From Choricystis sp. odSpoLacu1 (lineage: Eukaryota; Chlorophyta; Trebouxiophyceae): 64,000 bases of DNA. Shown piece by piece: positions 40,912 through 50,499 of the stretch. Position numbers and translations under genes: made by a program. Location of the stretch: NCBI GenBank assembly GCA_958009055.1, contig OY253651.1:310001-374000 (forward strand), read 5' to 3'. The notes beneath the pieces were generated by a model that saw nothing but the letters and a program-made list of their open reading frames with translations, had not been told where the DNA came from and did no database searches. Positions within the stretch are counted from its first letter, which is position 1, and each line of letters opens with the position of its first letter.

Positions 40912-42738
40912 ATGCGTGTCCCCACCAGGGCACACGCCCTCTCCGCCCTCCGCCCAAGGTCCCCCCACACCCCTCGCATTCCCTGCCGCCGCCTCCCCCC
41001 CACCCCCGCCCTGGCCGACGCAGCCGCCGACATCGCCCTCTTTCTCACACCAGGCGCCCTGGCCGCTGTCTACGCCCTGTACCTGGGCAAAGGCAATCTG
41101 TCGGACGGCGCGTCGCGGCTGTTGACCAATATTTCACAAGGCTACTTTCAACCCGACGTCGGCGGCGCCAACATCCCTGTCGCCACCGGCGAACTCTCTG
41201 ACCTGGCGGGCGATGAACCGCTGTTCAAAGCCCTGTACGGCTGGTTCATTGAGTCAGGAGGGGTGTATAAGCTGGCATTCGGCCCAAAGGCTTTTGTCAT
41301 CGTGTCAGACCCCGTCGTCGTGCGCCACCTGCTCCGCGACAACGCGTTCAACTATGACAAGGGCGTGCTGGCCGAGATTCTGGAGCCCATCATGGGCAAG
41401 GGCCTGATCCCCGCCGACCTGGAGACGTGGAAACCGAGGCGGCGCGCGATCGTGCCCGCGTTTCATGCAGCCTATATAAATGCCATGGTGCGCATGTTTG
41501 GCGAGTGCGCGGCCCAGTGTGCGGCCAGCCTGGATGCATCCATTGAGGCGGCTTCTGGGGGTGGAGTCACCACCAACGCGCCTGTGATCGACATGGAGGA
41601 GAGGTGCCTATCTTACGGCTTGGACGTCATCGGGCGTGGCGTCTTCAACTTCGACTTTGGGTCCACCGACACCGAGTCACCCGTCATTCGGGCGGTGTAT
41701 GGCGTGCTCAAGGAGGCGGAGCACAGGTCCACGTTTTACATTCCGTACTGGAACCTGCCGCTTGCCGACGTGCTCGTCCCGCGCCAGCGCGCCTTCCGCG
41801 CCGACCTGGCCGTCATCAACGCCACCCTGGATGACTTGATCGACAGAGCCCGTGCGACTCGCTCTGAAGACGACGCTGAAGCCTTGGCCGCCCGCGACTA
41901 TGACAACGTGTCTGATCCCTCCATTCTGCGTTTTCTCGTCGACGCGCGGGGCGCCGACCTGGGCGACACCCAGCTGCGCGACGACTTGATGACCATGCTG
42001 ATTGCGGGGCACGAGACCACGGCAGCCGTGCTGACGTGGGCGTTGTTTTCGCTCGTCCAGGACGACCGCGTGCGTGCAAAGGCAGTCGCCGAAGTCGACG
42101 CCGTGTGCGCCGACGGGCGCGCGCCCACCCTGACCGACGTCGGCTCCCTGCCCTACATCCGGTCCTGCATCGCTGAATCGTTGAGAATGTATCCTCAGCC
42201 TCCGATTCTGATTCGCAGGTCACTGGCGGCGGACACGTTGCCTCCCGGGTTGAACGGGGCAGAGTGCGGCTACCCGATTGGTCCGGGGGCAGACCTCTTC
42301 ATCAGCGTGTGGAACCTGCACCGCTCCCCCCACCTGTGGCGCGAGCCGGACGTGTACCGGCCGGAGAGGTTTGAGGAGAAGTTTGAAAACCCTGCGTTCA
42401 ATGGCGCGTGGGCTGGGTTCGACCCTGCACGGGCCGCGTCTGCTCAATACCCCAACGAAGTCGCCTCCGACTTCGCCTTCATCCCATTTGGCGGCGGCGC
42501 CCGCAAGTGTGTGGGCGACCAGTTCGCCCTGCTGGAGGCGGTGGTGTTGCTGGGCGTGCTGCTGCGGCGGTACGAGTTTGAACTGCCGGCGGGCCCCGGC
42601 GCGGTCGGCATGGCGACGGGGGCCACGATTCACACCGCCAACGGGCTCAAGATGCGGGTGACGAGGCGGGCGGACGCGCCGCCCGCGAGTGCGGCTGTGC
42701 CGGTGGGCAAGGTGGCTGTGCCGACGCGGGCGGCATGA
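40912..42738 (+). CDS. CYP97: Cytochrome P450 of family CYP97 (carotenoid hydroxylase)
   Basis: A single exon gives 608 aa, including a plastid-type leader of about 50 residues. The I-helix AGHETTAAVLTW, the ExxR motif in ESLRMYPQPPILIRR and the heme loop FGGGARKCVGDQF (Cys ligand) are intact. LRDDLMTMLIAGHETTAAV and IMGKGLIPAD are CYP97 signatures. These enzymes hydroxylate the rings of carotenes on the way to lutein and zeaxanthin, and in some algae act on other xanthophylls. The GAWAGFDPARAASAQYPNEV insert before the heme loop is shared with CYP97B and stramenopile CYP97s, while other blocks look CYP97A-like, so the subfamily is left open. Confidence 0.93.
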   Translation: MRVPTRAHALSALRPRSPHTPRIPCRRLPPTPALADAAADIALFLTPGALAAVYALYLGKGNLSDGASRLLTNISQGYFQPDVGGANIPVATGELSDLAGDEPLFKALYGWFIESGGVYKLAFGPKAFVIVSDPVVVRHLLRDNAFNYDKGVLAEILEPIMGKGLIPADLETWKPRRRAIVPAFHAAYINAMVRMFGECAAQCAASLDASIEAASGGGVTTNAPVIDMEERCLSYGLDVIGRGVFNFDFGSTDTESPVIRAVYGVLKEAEHRSTFYIPYWNLPLADVLVPRQRAFRADLAVINATLDDLIDRARATRSEDDAEALAARDYDNVSDPSILRFLVDARGADLGDTQLRDDLMTMLIAGHETTAAVLTWALFSLVQDDRVRAKAVAEVDAVCADGRAPTLTDVGSLPYIRSCIAESLRMYPQPPILIRRSLAADTLPPGLNGAECGYPIGPGADLFISVWNLHRSPHLWREPDVYRPERFEEKFENPAFNGAWAGFDPARAASAQYPNEVASDFAFIPFGGGARKCVGDQFALLEAVVLLGVLLRRYEFELPAGPGAVGMATGATIHTANGLKMRVTRRADAPPASAAVPVGKVAVPTRAA

Positions 42739-42793
42739 GAGATTTGGGTGTGTGTTCTTCTTCTTCTTTTTTTGCAACTCCCAACAAAACTGT

Positions 42794-45378
42794 TTATCCA
42801 CCGCCCGCCTCCCGCGCCGCATCCTCTGCCGCCGCCAGCTCAGCTGCGTCTGATGCAGCTGCCGCTTGCAGAGCAGCAAGCTCGGCCCTCAGCGCGTCCC
42901 CGCGGCGTGCCCGCTCCTCTGCCCGCGCCCTGGCGCCCGCTCTCACCGTCTCGAGCTGCACGTTTGCCGTCGCGGCGGACGCCTGCCTCGCTAGCTCCCT
43001 GGCTGCCACCAGCACGGAAGGATGGTCGGGAGGCAGGCACGGCAACTGTGACGGCGGCGCAGCAGGCGCGCCTGCGTCTGTGACCAAGCCCAGCCCAATC
43101 AAAAACGCGCGGTTGGCAGCGACGCGCGCGGCACGCGCGAGCTCGAGCGCTGTCATCACGTCTCCATTGTCCTCATCAGCATCAACAGCTGGCACCCAGC
43201 GAGGCCGAGGAGGTAGCTTGGTCGCCCACTTGATGGCGGCATCGTCCAACACGATAACGTCAGCGGCCTGGATCAGTGGCGAGGGCGGCGGCAGCGGCCG
43301 TGAAACGGCGCGCGGCGTCGTCGGCGCCACCGGAGACGCAGGCAGCGCCGCCTCCCCCACCGGCCCGTCCCCGATCTGGCGTCCGTCATCATCGGGTGCC
43401 GTGCAGGCGGGTGCATAATGCACACCATCCTCCTCCTCCCACGTCAACGGCGCGCCACACCCGCCGCCGCACGCCCACTCATCGGCGGCCGCCGCGATCG
43501 CTGCCACTTCGCGTGTGACCCTCCTCCACGCGCGGCACGCGTTGCACTGAGCCCAGTGGTCGCGCGTGTTGGTGTCCGAGTGCTCGCGCAGTCGGGTTAA
43601 AAGGGCAGCGTAGGCGGGCGTCGCCGCAAACTCGGCATCGATCGCGGCGCACGGTTCCCCGTGATGGCCAAACGCGGCCAGGAAACGCTGCGTCATGGCC
43701 GACGCGGACGCAGCATCGTGGCGCACCATCAACACGACCACGATGCCAAACCCAATCGGAGTGGACGCATAGTCTTTGAAACACACCGCCGACCGGCGCA
43801 ACAGCACTTTGGGGTAGGGGCGCAGCCGTTGGTAGTAGTTGGTGTCGGTGGACCCGCGCGTGATAAACAGGATGGCGGGGACTTCTCGGTTCTCCACCTG
43901 GTCGATCGCACGGTTGACGAATCGCCACGCGACCGCTGATGGTGTGTGGGCGGGGTGAGAGAGGCGCGGGCCAGCGCAAACCGTCAAGCCCCAAACCCCC
44001 CTCCTCTCACCTGATTTAAACTCTGGGTTGAGAATGATGTGGAAGCCGGACCACGAGTTGCTCAGGCGCAGGCCGTCGTCTTCTTTGGTGTAAATCTTTT
44101 CCGCTGGTATGTTGGGGCACACGCGCGAGTTGGAGCATGGACCCAGCAGCCCTCGAATGGTGGGCGCCTCTGGCGACGGCAGCGCCAACCCAAACACAGA
44201 CACGGCGGCCTCGATCATCCAGTCGGGGGTCAGGCCCTGCCGATCGATGGCGCTGGTGGCGCCAGGTTTGGGGGCGGGCGGGGGCGGGTGGTGAGTAGCG
44301 CACGCGGGGCACGTCCACGCGCCGCCGCCGGGCAGGTCAAAAGAGGCCAGCGCGGGCGTGCCCGCGGTCTGTGACACTGGCAAGCACACGACGTGAAAGG
44401 AGGCCATGCACCCGAGTACACACGTGAGCGCGGACGCTGCCCCCGCGCCATCCAGCTGCACCACGTCACCACAAGCCGCACAAGGCGGGTGGGACGCCTT
44501 GGCACGCGCGTCCAGCGCGTGTGAGCGCGAGGTAGCTACACGTGCGGCCTCTGCCCCCGCGTCGGCGAGGGAGAGCCCGACCTGGTGCGCGGCCGAGGTG
44601 GCGGCCCCCGCGTCGCGCTTGCCGCGGCACGACGCCACGAGCGCGTCCACACGGGCGGGCGTGGAGGCTGCATCAAAGGAAGTGACGTCCTCTGCGCGCG
44701 CCCACCCGAGCGTGGCTTCGCCGTAAAAGAGAACGAGGATGGGGGGTGGTGGTGCCGGCACGCCGTCGCCAGCAGCCAGCACCGCTGCCCGCACCGCGCG
44801 TGTGTGTGCCTCCACCAGCCCCGGCAGATCGCCCGGGCGCGCGCGCGACAAGCACCACAGCACGCCCGGCCAGCGCGGTGCGCCTCGCTTGAGTGTGACC
44901 CAGATACGCGTGCCTACGGGGGGGGGTGGCGTCCGAGGGGGCAGCCTTCAGCCCGTCCAGCAACGCCACCAGCTCTGGCCCGATGCGTAGCGGGGCTTGG
45001 TCGCCAGGGGCTGTCTTCTTGGCCACACGCCGTCGCTGCAACGGCGCCTTGGCGCGCGACCGGCGCGGACCGCGGTCGCGCGGCGCCTTTTTGCGGGGCT
45101 TGAGCTCCAACGCTTCTATGGACGACAGAGGCAGGTGCAAACTGACGCCCCGTACGTCGCTGAGCTTGACTACCGCGATGTCGCCGCCGGGGCGGCCGCG
45201 CAGTATGCGGGTGACGACGCCCTAGGAGGGAGAGGGTGAGGGAGGGAGGGGTGACCACTTGCGACTTTGGTTTTATTTGATCGTGCCCCTCATGTTCGAC
45301 ACGGTCACGTCTCACGTGCAGCCTCCCAGGCTGGGGTTCGGGTAACAGGTCGCCCGGAATGAGCACTTCGCGTGGCAT
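42794..45378 (-). CDS. PWWP-PHD-Dam-like methyltransferase-CW chromatin protein
   Basis: Exons 45316-45378, 44011-45221 and 42794-43935 give about 804 aa. The order is: a short N-terminal strand-rich region (GVVTRILRGRPGGDIAVV); a PWWP domain (RIWVTLKRGAPRWPGVLWCL); a PHD finger (CAACGDVV, GCMASFHVVC, WTCPACATH); a domain resembling phage Dam N6-adenine methyltransferase (TPDWMIEAAVSVFG, YTKEDDGLRL, SWSGFHIILNPEFKS, GSTDTNYYQRL); a CW zinc finger (HWAQCNACRAWRR, EWACGGGC); and a C-terminal coiled coil. The catalytic motif IV is NPEF, not NPPY/F, so activity is uncertain. The second splice junction falls directly after NPEFKS. A C9 run (minus strand) at 44928-44936 puts PWWP out of frame by one base; with eight C the frame is open and the splice phases agree. 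It is probably nuclear, reading histone marks. Confidence 0.78.
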
Positions 45379-45682
45379 GGCTTGGCGGCTAGTTTCGTTG
45401 AATTGTGGTGCTGGCGGCCTTGTGTCAATACGACCAGACGCCCAGGGAGGTGATAATGGCTTAGAATGTGCACACTGCGAGTATCACAAGGACTCAAAAA
45501 CGGGGGCAACGCGCTCGATGGCGGGGGAGTGTTTTCTTTGCCGTCGTTGAAACAAATTTGTGGTCGTTTTTTTTTTGTGTGTGTGTGTGTGGTGGTTTGC
45601 AAAACCGCTCGCCTCCCCGCCCCACGCGTGTGCTGCGGGGCGACGGGCTCCACACTGGTCGACTAACCTACACCGTCACACC
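45379..45682. promoter_or_regulatory. Divergent promoter, chromatin gene / mitochondrial carrier
   Basis: The gap is 304 bp between outward ATGs. Its left half is less GC-rich than the surroundings, and a T9 followed by a GT-run lies at about 45568-45592. No ORF with similarity was found. Confidence 0.45.
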
Positions 45683-46764
45683 ATGGCGGACGGCGACGGC
45701 GCAGGGCCACGCCAACCGTCACCCGCGGCTGCCGCAGTCGCGGGCGCCGTCGCGTCGGTCGTGTCCAAAGCGTTGACACGTGAGTGCTGAGAGGGAGAGA
45801 GGCGTGTATTGTGTGGTGTTTTGCATACCTGGATCAAAGGAAAGACGGCCAGCGAGATCAACCACCACTTTTTTCCACCCCCCTTTCGTCCCACTCAGAC
45901 CCCATCGACACCCTCAAAGCCCAGCTCCAGGTCGCTGGCGCGGTGGCGCCGGGCCGGGCCGCGTCTGCAGCCGCGGTGGCTCGCCAGGTGAGTTTTTGCG
46001 AGGGAGATTGATGTGTTTTGCGACACGCCCGCTTTTTCCGCTCACACTCCCTCACTCACACCCTCCCCCAGATCATCGCCACCGACGGCCCCCGCGGCTT
46101 CTACCGCGGCCTGCCCGCCGTCCTGCTGGGCGCTGGCCCCGCGTCCGCTGTCTATTTCGGTGCGGCCGAAGCGGCGCGGTCCTCATACACCCGCTTGGGC
46201 GTGCCAGCGGCCGCCACCGAGCCCCTGGTCGGCCTCGTCGCCCAGCTGGCCGCTGGCGCAGCCTTCACCCCGGTCGACGTCATCAAGGAGAGGCTGCAGG
46301 CGGGCCGGTTGACGGGGGGCGACACCGGCAGCACACGAGCCGCAGTCGCTGCAGCGCTGCGCTCCGGTGGCCCGTCCTCCCTGCTGCGCGGCTACTGGGT
46401 CACCAACGCGGTATGGCTTCCCTGGAGTGCACTGTACTTTGAAGCCTACAGCCGGCTGAAAGAGTGGGCGGGAGTGGGCGGCCCAGACGCGCCGCCGTTG
46501 CCGCCACTCACGCAACTCAGTGTTGGCGCCACCGCCGCCGCCGCTGCCTCGCTGGCCACCCACCCACTGGACGTCATCAAGACGCGCACCCAGGTGCTGT
46601 CCGCGTCAGATCCAGGGCTGACGGCGCGGGCGGCTGCTGTGGCTGCCTGGCGGCGTGAGGGGGTGCGTGCATTTTGGGCGGGGGCAGGGCCGCGAGCCGC
46701 CCAGCTGGCGGCGGCCACGGGGCTGCAGTGGTTGGTCTATGAGAGGGCCAGGGCTGAGCTGTAG
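45683..46764 (+). CDS. Mitochondrial carrier family (SLC25) transporter
   Basis: Exons 45683-45779, 45899-45987 and 46072-46764 give 292 aa. All three repeats keep the signature: HPIDTLKAQLQ, TPVDVIKERLQ and HPLDVIKTRTQ. GFYRGLPAVLLG, SLLRGYWVTNAVWLPWSA and AFWAGAGPRAAQL mark the even helices. It is a normal inner-membrane carrier length without presequence. The substrate is not evident; the Gly/Trp-rich contact region (AVWLPWSALYF) may help classify it by comparison. Both introns interrupt repeat 1. Confidence 0.9.
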
Positions 46765-47296
46765 AGAGAGATATGTTTTCTGTGTGATGTAGAAGAAGAG
46801 GGGAAAACTTTTTTTTTTGCACAAGGACGGCGAGGGACGCTGATGCGCCTCCCCACCATCGAAAAGCGGCGTGGAAAAAAAAATACATAGAAGCATTTTG
46901 AGTGCGACAGGGGGGGGGGGGGGGGGGGGGAGCGTGGGCGGCGGAAATGGTGGTGCACGCACAGCGGGAAAGGGGGGGAGGTGTCCCCCCTCGATCCGCG
47001 AAGCGGGGCAACTCTTAATTAGATGGGACAGGGAATGATTGATTATACTGGGGGAGGAGCACAGGCGGCGGCGAGCGCCCGCTGTGCAAGACAAAACATG
47101 GGTAATGAGGTGGGGGGCACGGGGGTGAAAAGGACAAGGGGGGGTAAAGGGGAACGCAAGCGGCAAACGCTTTGAGAAAGGCTCATCGGAAAAAGGAATC
47201 CGTACATTGTTGTGGGGTAGGGACGAACCTCTAAAATGTTTTGAGGGGGGGAAAAAACTTCGGTGCGAAAAGAATGAAAAAACGCTCCTGTTTGTT
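46765..47296. other. Convergent intergenic region, 532 bp, with a G21 run
   Basis: The gap lies between the carrier stop (plus) and the expansin stop (minus). It contains T and A tracts and a run of 21 G at 46910-46930. It should hold two 3' UTRs. No gene was seen. Confidence 0.5.
46910..46930 (+). repeat. Poly-G run (21 G)
   Basis: An uninterrupted run of 21 G on the plus strand inside the convergent gap, able to form a G-quadruplex. Confidence 0.85.
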
Positions 47297-48696
47297 TCAC
47301 GCCAGCAGCAGGCGGCGCCCGCCCGACGCGACGGACGCGGACTGCACCGCGGGCGCGCCGCCCGCCGCCTTGGCGGCGGAGGCCGCCGCAGCGCCGTTGT
47401 CAGCGGGGGCGCCCCCGACCGACCCCTTGTTGGGCAGGTTGAGCGGGGGCACGCCCTTGCCCGGGTAGCCCGCGCCGGGGGCGCCGCCCCCCGTCTCCTT
47501 GAAGTTGACGGTGCCCGTGTTGCCCGCCTGGTTAGTCACCTTGTCAGTCACCGTCTCCCCCGTGACGGACGTCACCTTGATGTCCATGGGCCACGAGGCA
47601 GGGCCTTTCTCGGAATAATAAGCCCACTGGTTGTTGAACACGCGCTTCAGCGGGATCCAGCCGCCACCGCCACCCGTGCTGTTGCCGCCACTGCCGCCGC
47701 CCCACTTGACCTGGGCGTCGGTGATGGGCACGGGGTGGTTGGACACCACCATGGAGAACCAGTAGGGGGAGGATTTGACGACCTTGTAGTCCAGTTTGGA
47801 GGACCCCACGTTGCAGGGCACCGCGTACCACTCCGCCTTCCACCGCCCGTCGCCCGCGATGTTGAGGTCGATGTCGCCGTTGGCGCATTCGGGGCAGCGG
47901 TTGTTGACGAAGCCGCGGTACCATCTGAGGGGAGGGGAGAGGAAAAGGGGTTAAAAAAATAATAAAAAAAAAAAACGCAAACACACACCCCGCCCCCAGA
48001 CTCCCCCACGCACCCACCAACCCACACCCACACCAAACTCTCTCTCTCACCTGTCCGTCGCCAGGGGCATCGTGCCGATGCCCGACCCGGTGCCCCGGTA
48101 CATGATGCAGAGGCCGCACCCCTTGCCGTAGTCAAATTGCGCGTCGTTCAGCGCAATCGTCGTCGAGATACCCTGCGTCCAGGGCAGGCCGTTGGTGTTG
48201 GCATAGTTTTCGGAGAAGGAGCACGTGCCTTGCGCGTCCTGGGCTTCCTGGTGGCCGTAGAAGGTGGCCTGTGAGGAGGGAGGGGAGAGGGGGGGGTGAG
48301 ACTTTTATGCAGTGGGGAAGAGGGTTAGGAGGAGGCACGAACCACCGCGCGTGCAGCGGCGGCGGCAACACACGCAGCAGGCGCGGACCACGCACTGCGA
48401 CGAAAAGTGAGGCGGCAGCCAGTCAGCCTGAACAAAAAGCGCGCGCGCGTCTCACTGGACTCTGCGTCAGACGGGCGCTCTTTTAAGCGCTTTTGTCGCC
48501 CCCACGCAGCAAAGCTTTTGGGCCTGCCGCCGCCCAGCAAGCGTCACGCCCCTCCCAATGGTCCGTCTCTCTCCCATCCACCATCACTCACGTCACCCTG
48601 TTGCTTGGAGGACGTGGAGGTGACGGCGCCCCAGTCGAAACCAGCGTGCGCGGCCAGCGGCAGCAGCAGCGCCGCGAAGAGGACGGAAGCACGCAT
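47297..48696 (-). CDS. Expansin-like secreted protein
   Basis: Exons 48592-48696, 48051-48268 and 47297-47924 give 316 aa. A signal peptide (MRASVLFAALLLPLAAHAG) is followed by the double-psi beta-barrel: ATFYG, GTCSFSENY, GKGCGLCIMYRGTGSG and CPECANGDIDLN. A beta-sandwich carbohydrate-binding part follows (WKAEWYAVPCNVG, PLKRVFNNQWAYYSEKG). Expansins loosen cellulose networks without hydrolysis. The Asp expected at the end of the barrel is present in GDIDLN. The tail is low-complexity Gly/Ala, and the closing basic RRLLLA could be a membrane or sorting signal. It implies a polysaccharide wall or theca in this organism. Confidence 0.88.
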
Positions 48697-49439
48697 TGTG
48701 GAGAGGGTGTTGGTGGGAAACGTGGGTCTGTGAAATTGAGGGAGGGTGGGCATCAGTTATCGAGCGTCAATGGAGGAGGCGCCAGGGCCAGCGACAGCGT
48801 GCGTGGGGGCGGGGGGCGCGGGGAGGAAGGCAAAAAAGTCGCTGCGTCGCGACGCAGCGACTTCAGGCAGGGAAAACGGTCGGCGCACCAGCCGCCATAC
48901 GCACCCACGGCGCACGACACCGCGGACCGCCCACTGGCGGAGTTTGACCACCATGTCGACGCACCGGGAGGGGGGAAAGGGGGGTGGGAAGGGGGTCGTG
49001 GAGGGAGGGAGGGAAGGAAAAAGACCAATTTTGTGGCGGGCCCTCGACCGACGCCAATTCTCGAGAGGCAGACCGAGCGCCCTCCCGTCCGACTCCGGGG
49101 CTGTGGGTCGACACACAAAGCGCTGCAGTGTCTTTCTGACCGCCCGGAGGCGCAGACTCCCTCTCCCAGCCCCTGCTATCTCACACTAACCCCAGAGCAG
49201 GGCGCCGCGGGCCCGGTGTGGCGGCTGGGGCGGCTGGCTGGCTGGATCGTTCGCATCATCCCTCCCTTCCTCCCTCCCTGCGTGCGCCACACCCTTTAAC
49301 CAGCCTGGATCACGCACACTCACACCACGTATTGCACAGTCGCTGACACAAAATCAATAAACACACGCCCGAACCAAGCACACCAAGTTTTCGTTCTGGG
49401 CAGCGGGACGAAAAACAGACACCCCCCCCCTATTTTCCC
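48697..49439. other. Intergenic, 743 bp, with a 28-bp perfect palindrome
   Basis: This is the longest gap of the window, upstream of expansin and downstream of CGI121. Purine-rich runs lie at about 48960-49020. The palindrome is at 48836-48863. Frames crossing it show no similarity to known proteins. Confidence 0.5.
48836..48863. repeat. Perfect 28-bp palindrome
   Basis: The half site is AAGTCGCTGCGTCG, followed directly by its reverse complement with no spacer. It lies 140 bp upstream of the expansin ATG. Confidence 0.85.
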
Positions 49440-50178
49440 TCAACACTCGCGCGCCGCCATTCGGCACACGGCGGCGTCGTCCAGGGGGCCGACCTCTGTG
49501 TCGCCTATGTGGAACGCCTGGAGAGAGGGGGATGGAAGAGGGGGAGGGAGAAGGGTGGGTGTGAGCCGACGCTCGAGCCCCCAGCCCCAGCCACTCGATC
49601 ACGCCCTCCCCACCCCCACCCACCCACCCAACGCACCTTTCTCATGGCGTCCTCATCCCGCACGCTGGCCAGTTCATCCAGAGACACCAGCGTGCCCTGC
49701 ACAGCTGCCACTGCGGCGTCGCCGTCGCCCTCCCCAGCGTCAAACCGGCACACCACCAGGTGCCTCGCTGCCTCCGACAGCCCAAACGTGGCCAAGGCGG
49801 TGCCAATGTTGCGCCCTCCGGACATCGCGAGCACAAGCTCGGTGCAGGGGGACCGCGTGCGTGACCGACCGCGCGTCGCGGCTGCGCGTGCCGCGAACGC
49901 GGCCAGAGCCAGGCCGCGCGTCCCCGGGACGAGGGCCGCGTTGAGGTAGGCAAAGTCGGGGGTGATGCTGCCGGCTATGACGGCGGCGCGCAGGGCTCTG
50001 GTGTGGGGTGGGGGAGGGTGTGTGGGTGAGCGTTGGAAAGGTAGGGGGGCAAAGGCTGCGCGCCCCGACACCACACCACACACAACACTCACTCCACATT
50101 CTGGACGTCTTTGAACAGCCACACACGCACACTGCCGCCCGCGGGGCCGAGGGCGAGGTCGGTGCCTACGGCGGCCAT
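49440..50178 (-). CDS. CGI121: EKC/KEOPS subunit CGI121 (TPRKB)
   Basis: Exons 50093-50178, 49637-49997 and 49440-49517 give 174 aa. VRVWLFKDVQNVEALRAAV, then AYLNAALVPGTRGLALAAF, RTRSPCTELVLAMSGGRNIG, a DELASVRDEDAMRKAFHI segment and the final DDAAVCRMAAREC match CGI121/TPRKB across its whole length. It binds the Bud32 kinase and, in archaea, recruits tRNA for the t6A modification made by Kae1. The protein ends two residues after AARE, slightly shorter than human TPRKB. The phases (2 then 0) and frames agree. Confidence 0.9.
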
Positions 50179-50499
50179 TGGGAGTCCGTGTGCGCTCCGC
50201 CCTCCCCCCGGCAATCTGCAGCCAGTCACGCCAGACGTATGGAGAACGTGGGCACAACGACCGCACACGCGGCGCGGGAGCACGCACTAGTGTGGGAAGA
50301 AAAGGGGCGGCCCTGCCCGAATGTGTGTGGGAGTGTTTTTTTTTTTTTTATACCAACGTTTTTCACTCTCGTTTTTTTTGCGTTGACCGCCCAGCGCACC
50401 CACAGCGCGCGGGCTCCCGTTGCAACGGTGTCTGCGCCGTGCGGACGTGATCCTGTTCTTCCTCCGCTCCCCGGCCGACACACACACGCCCTCTCTTTC
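50179..50499. promoter_or_regulatory. Divergent promoter CGI121 / ankyrin-RING gene
   Basis: The gap is 321 bp between outward ATGs, with T-runs at about 50335-50349 and 50371-50378. No ORF with similarity was found. Confidence 0.45.
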
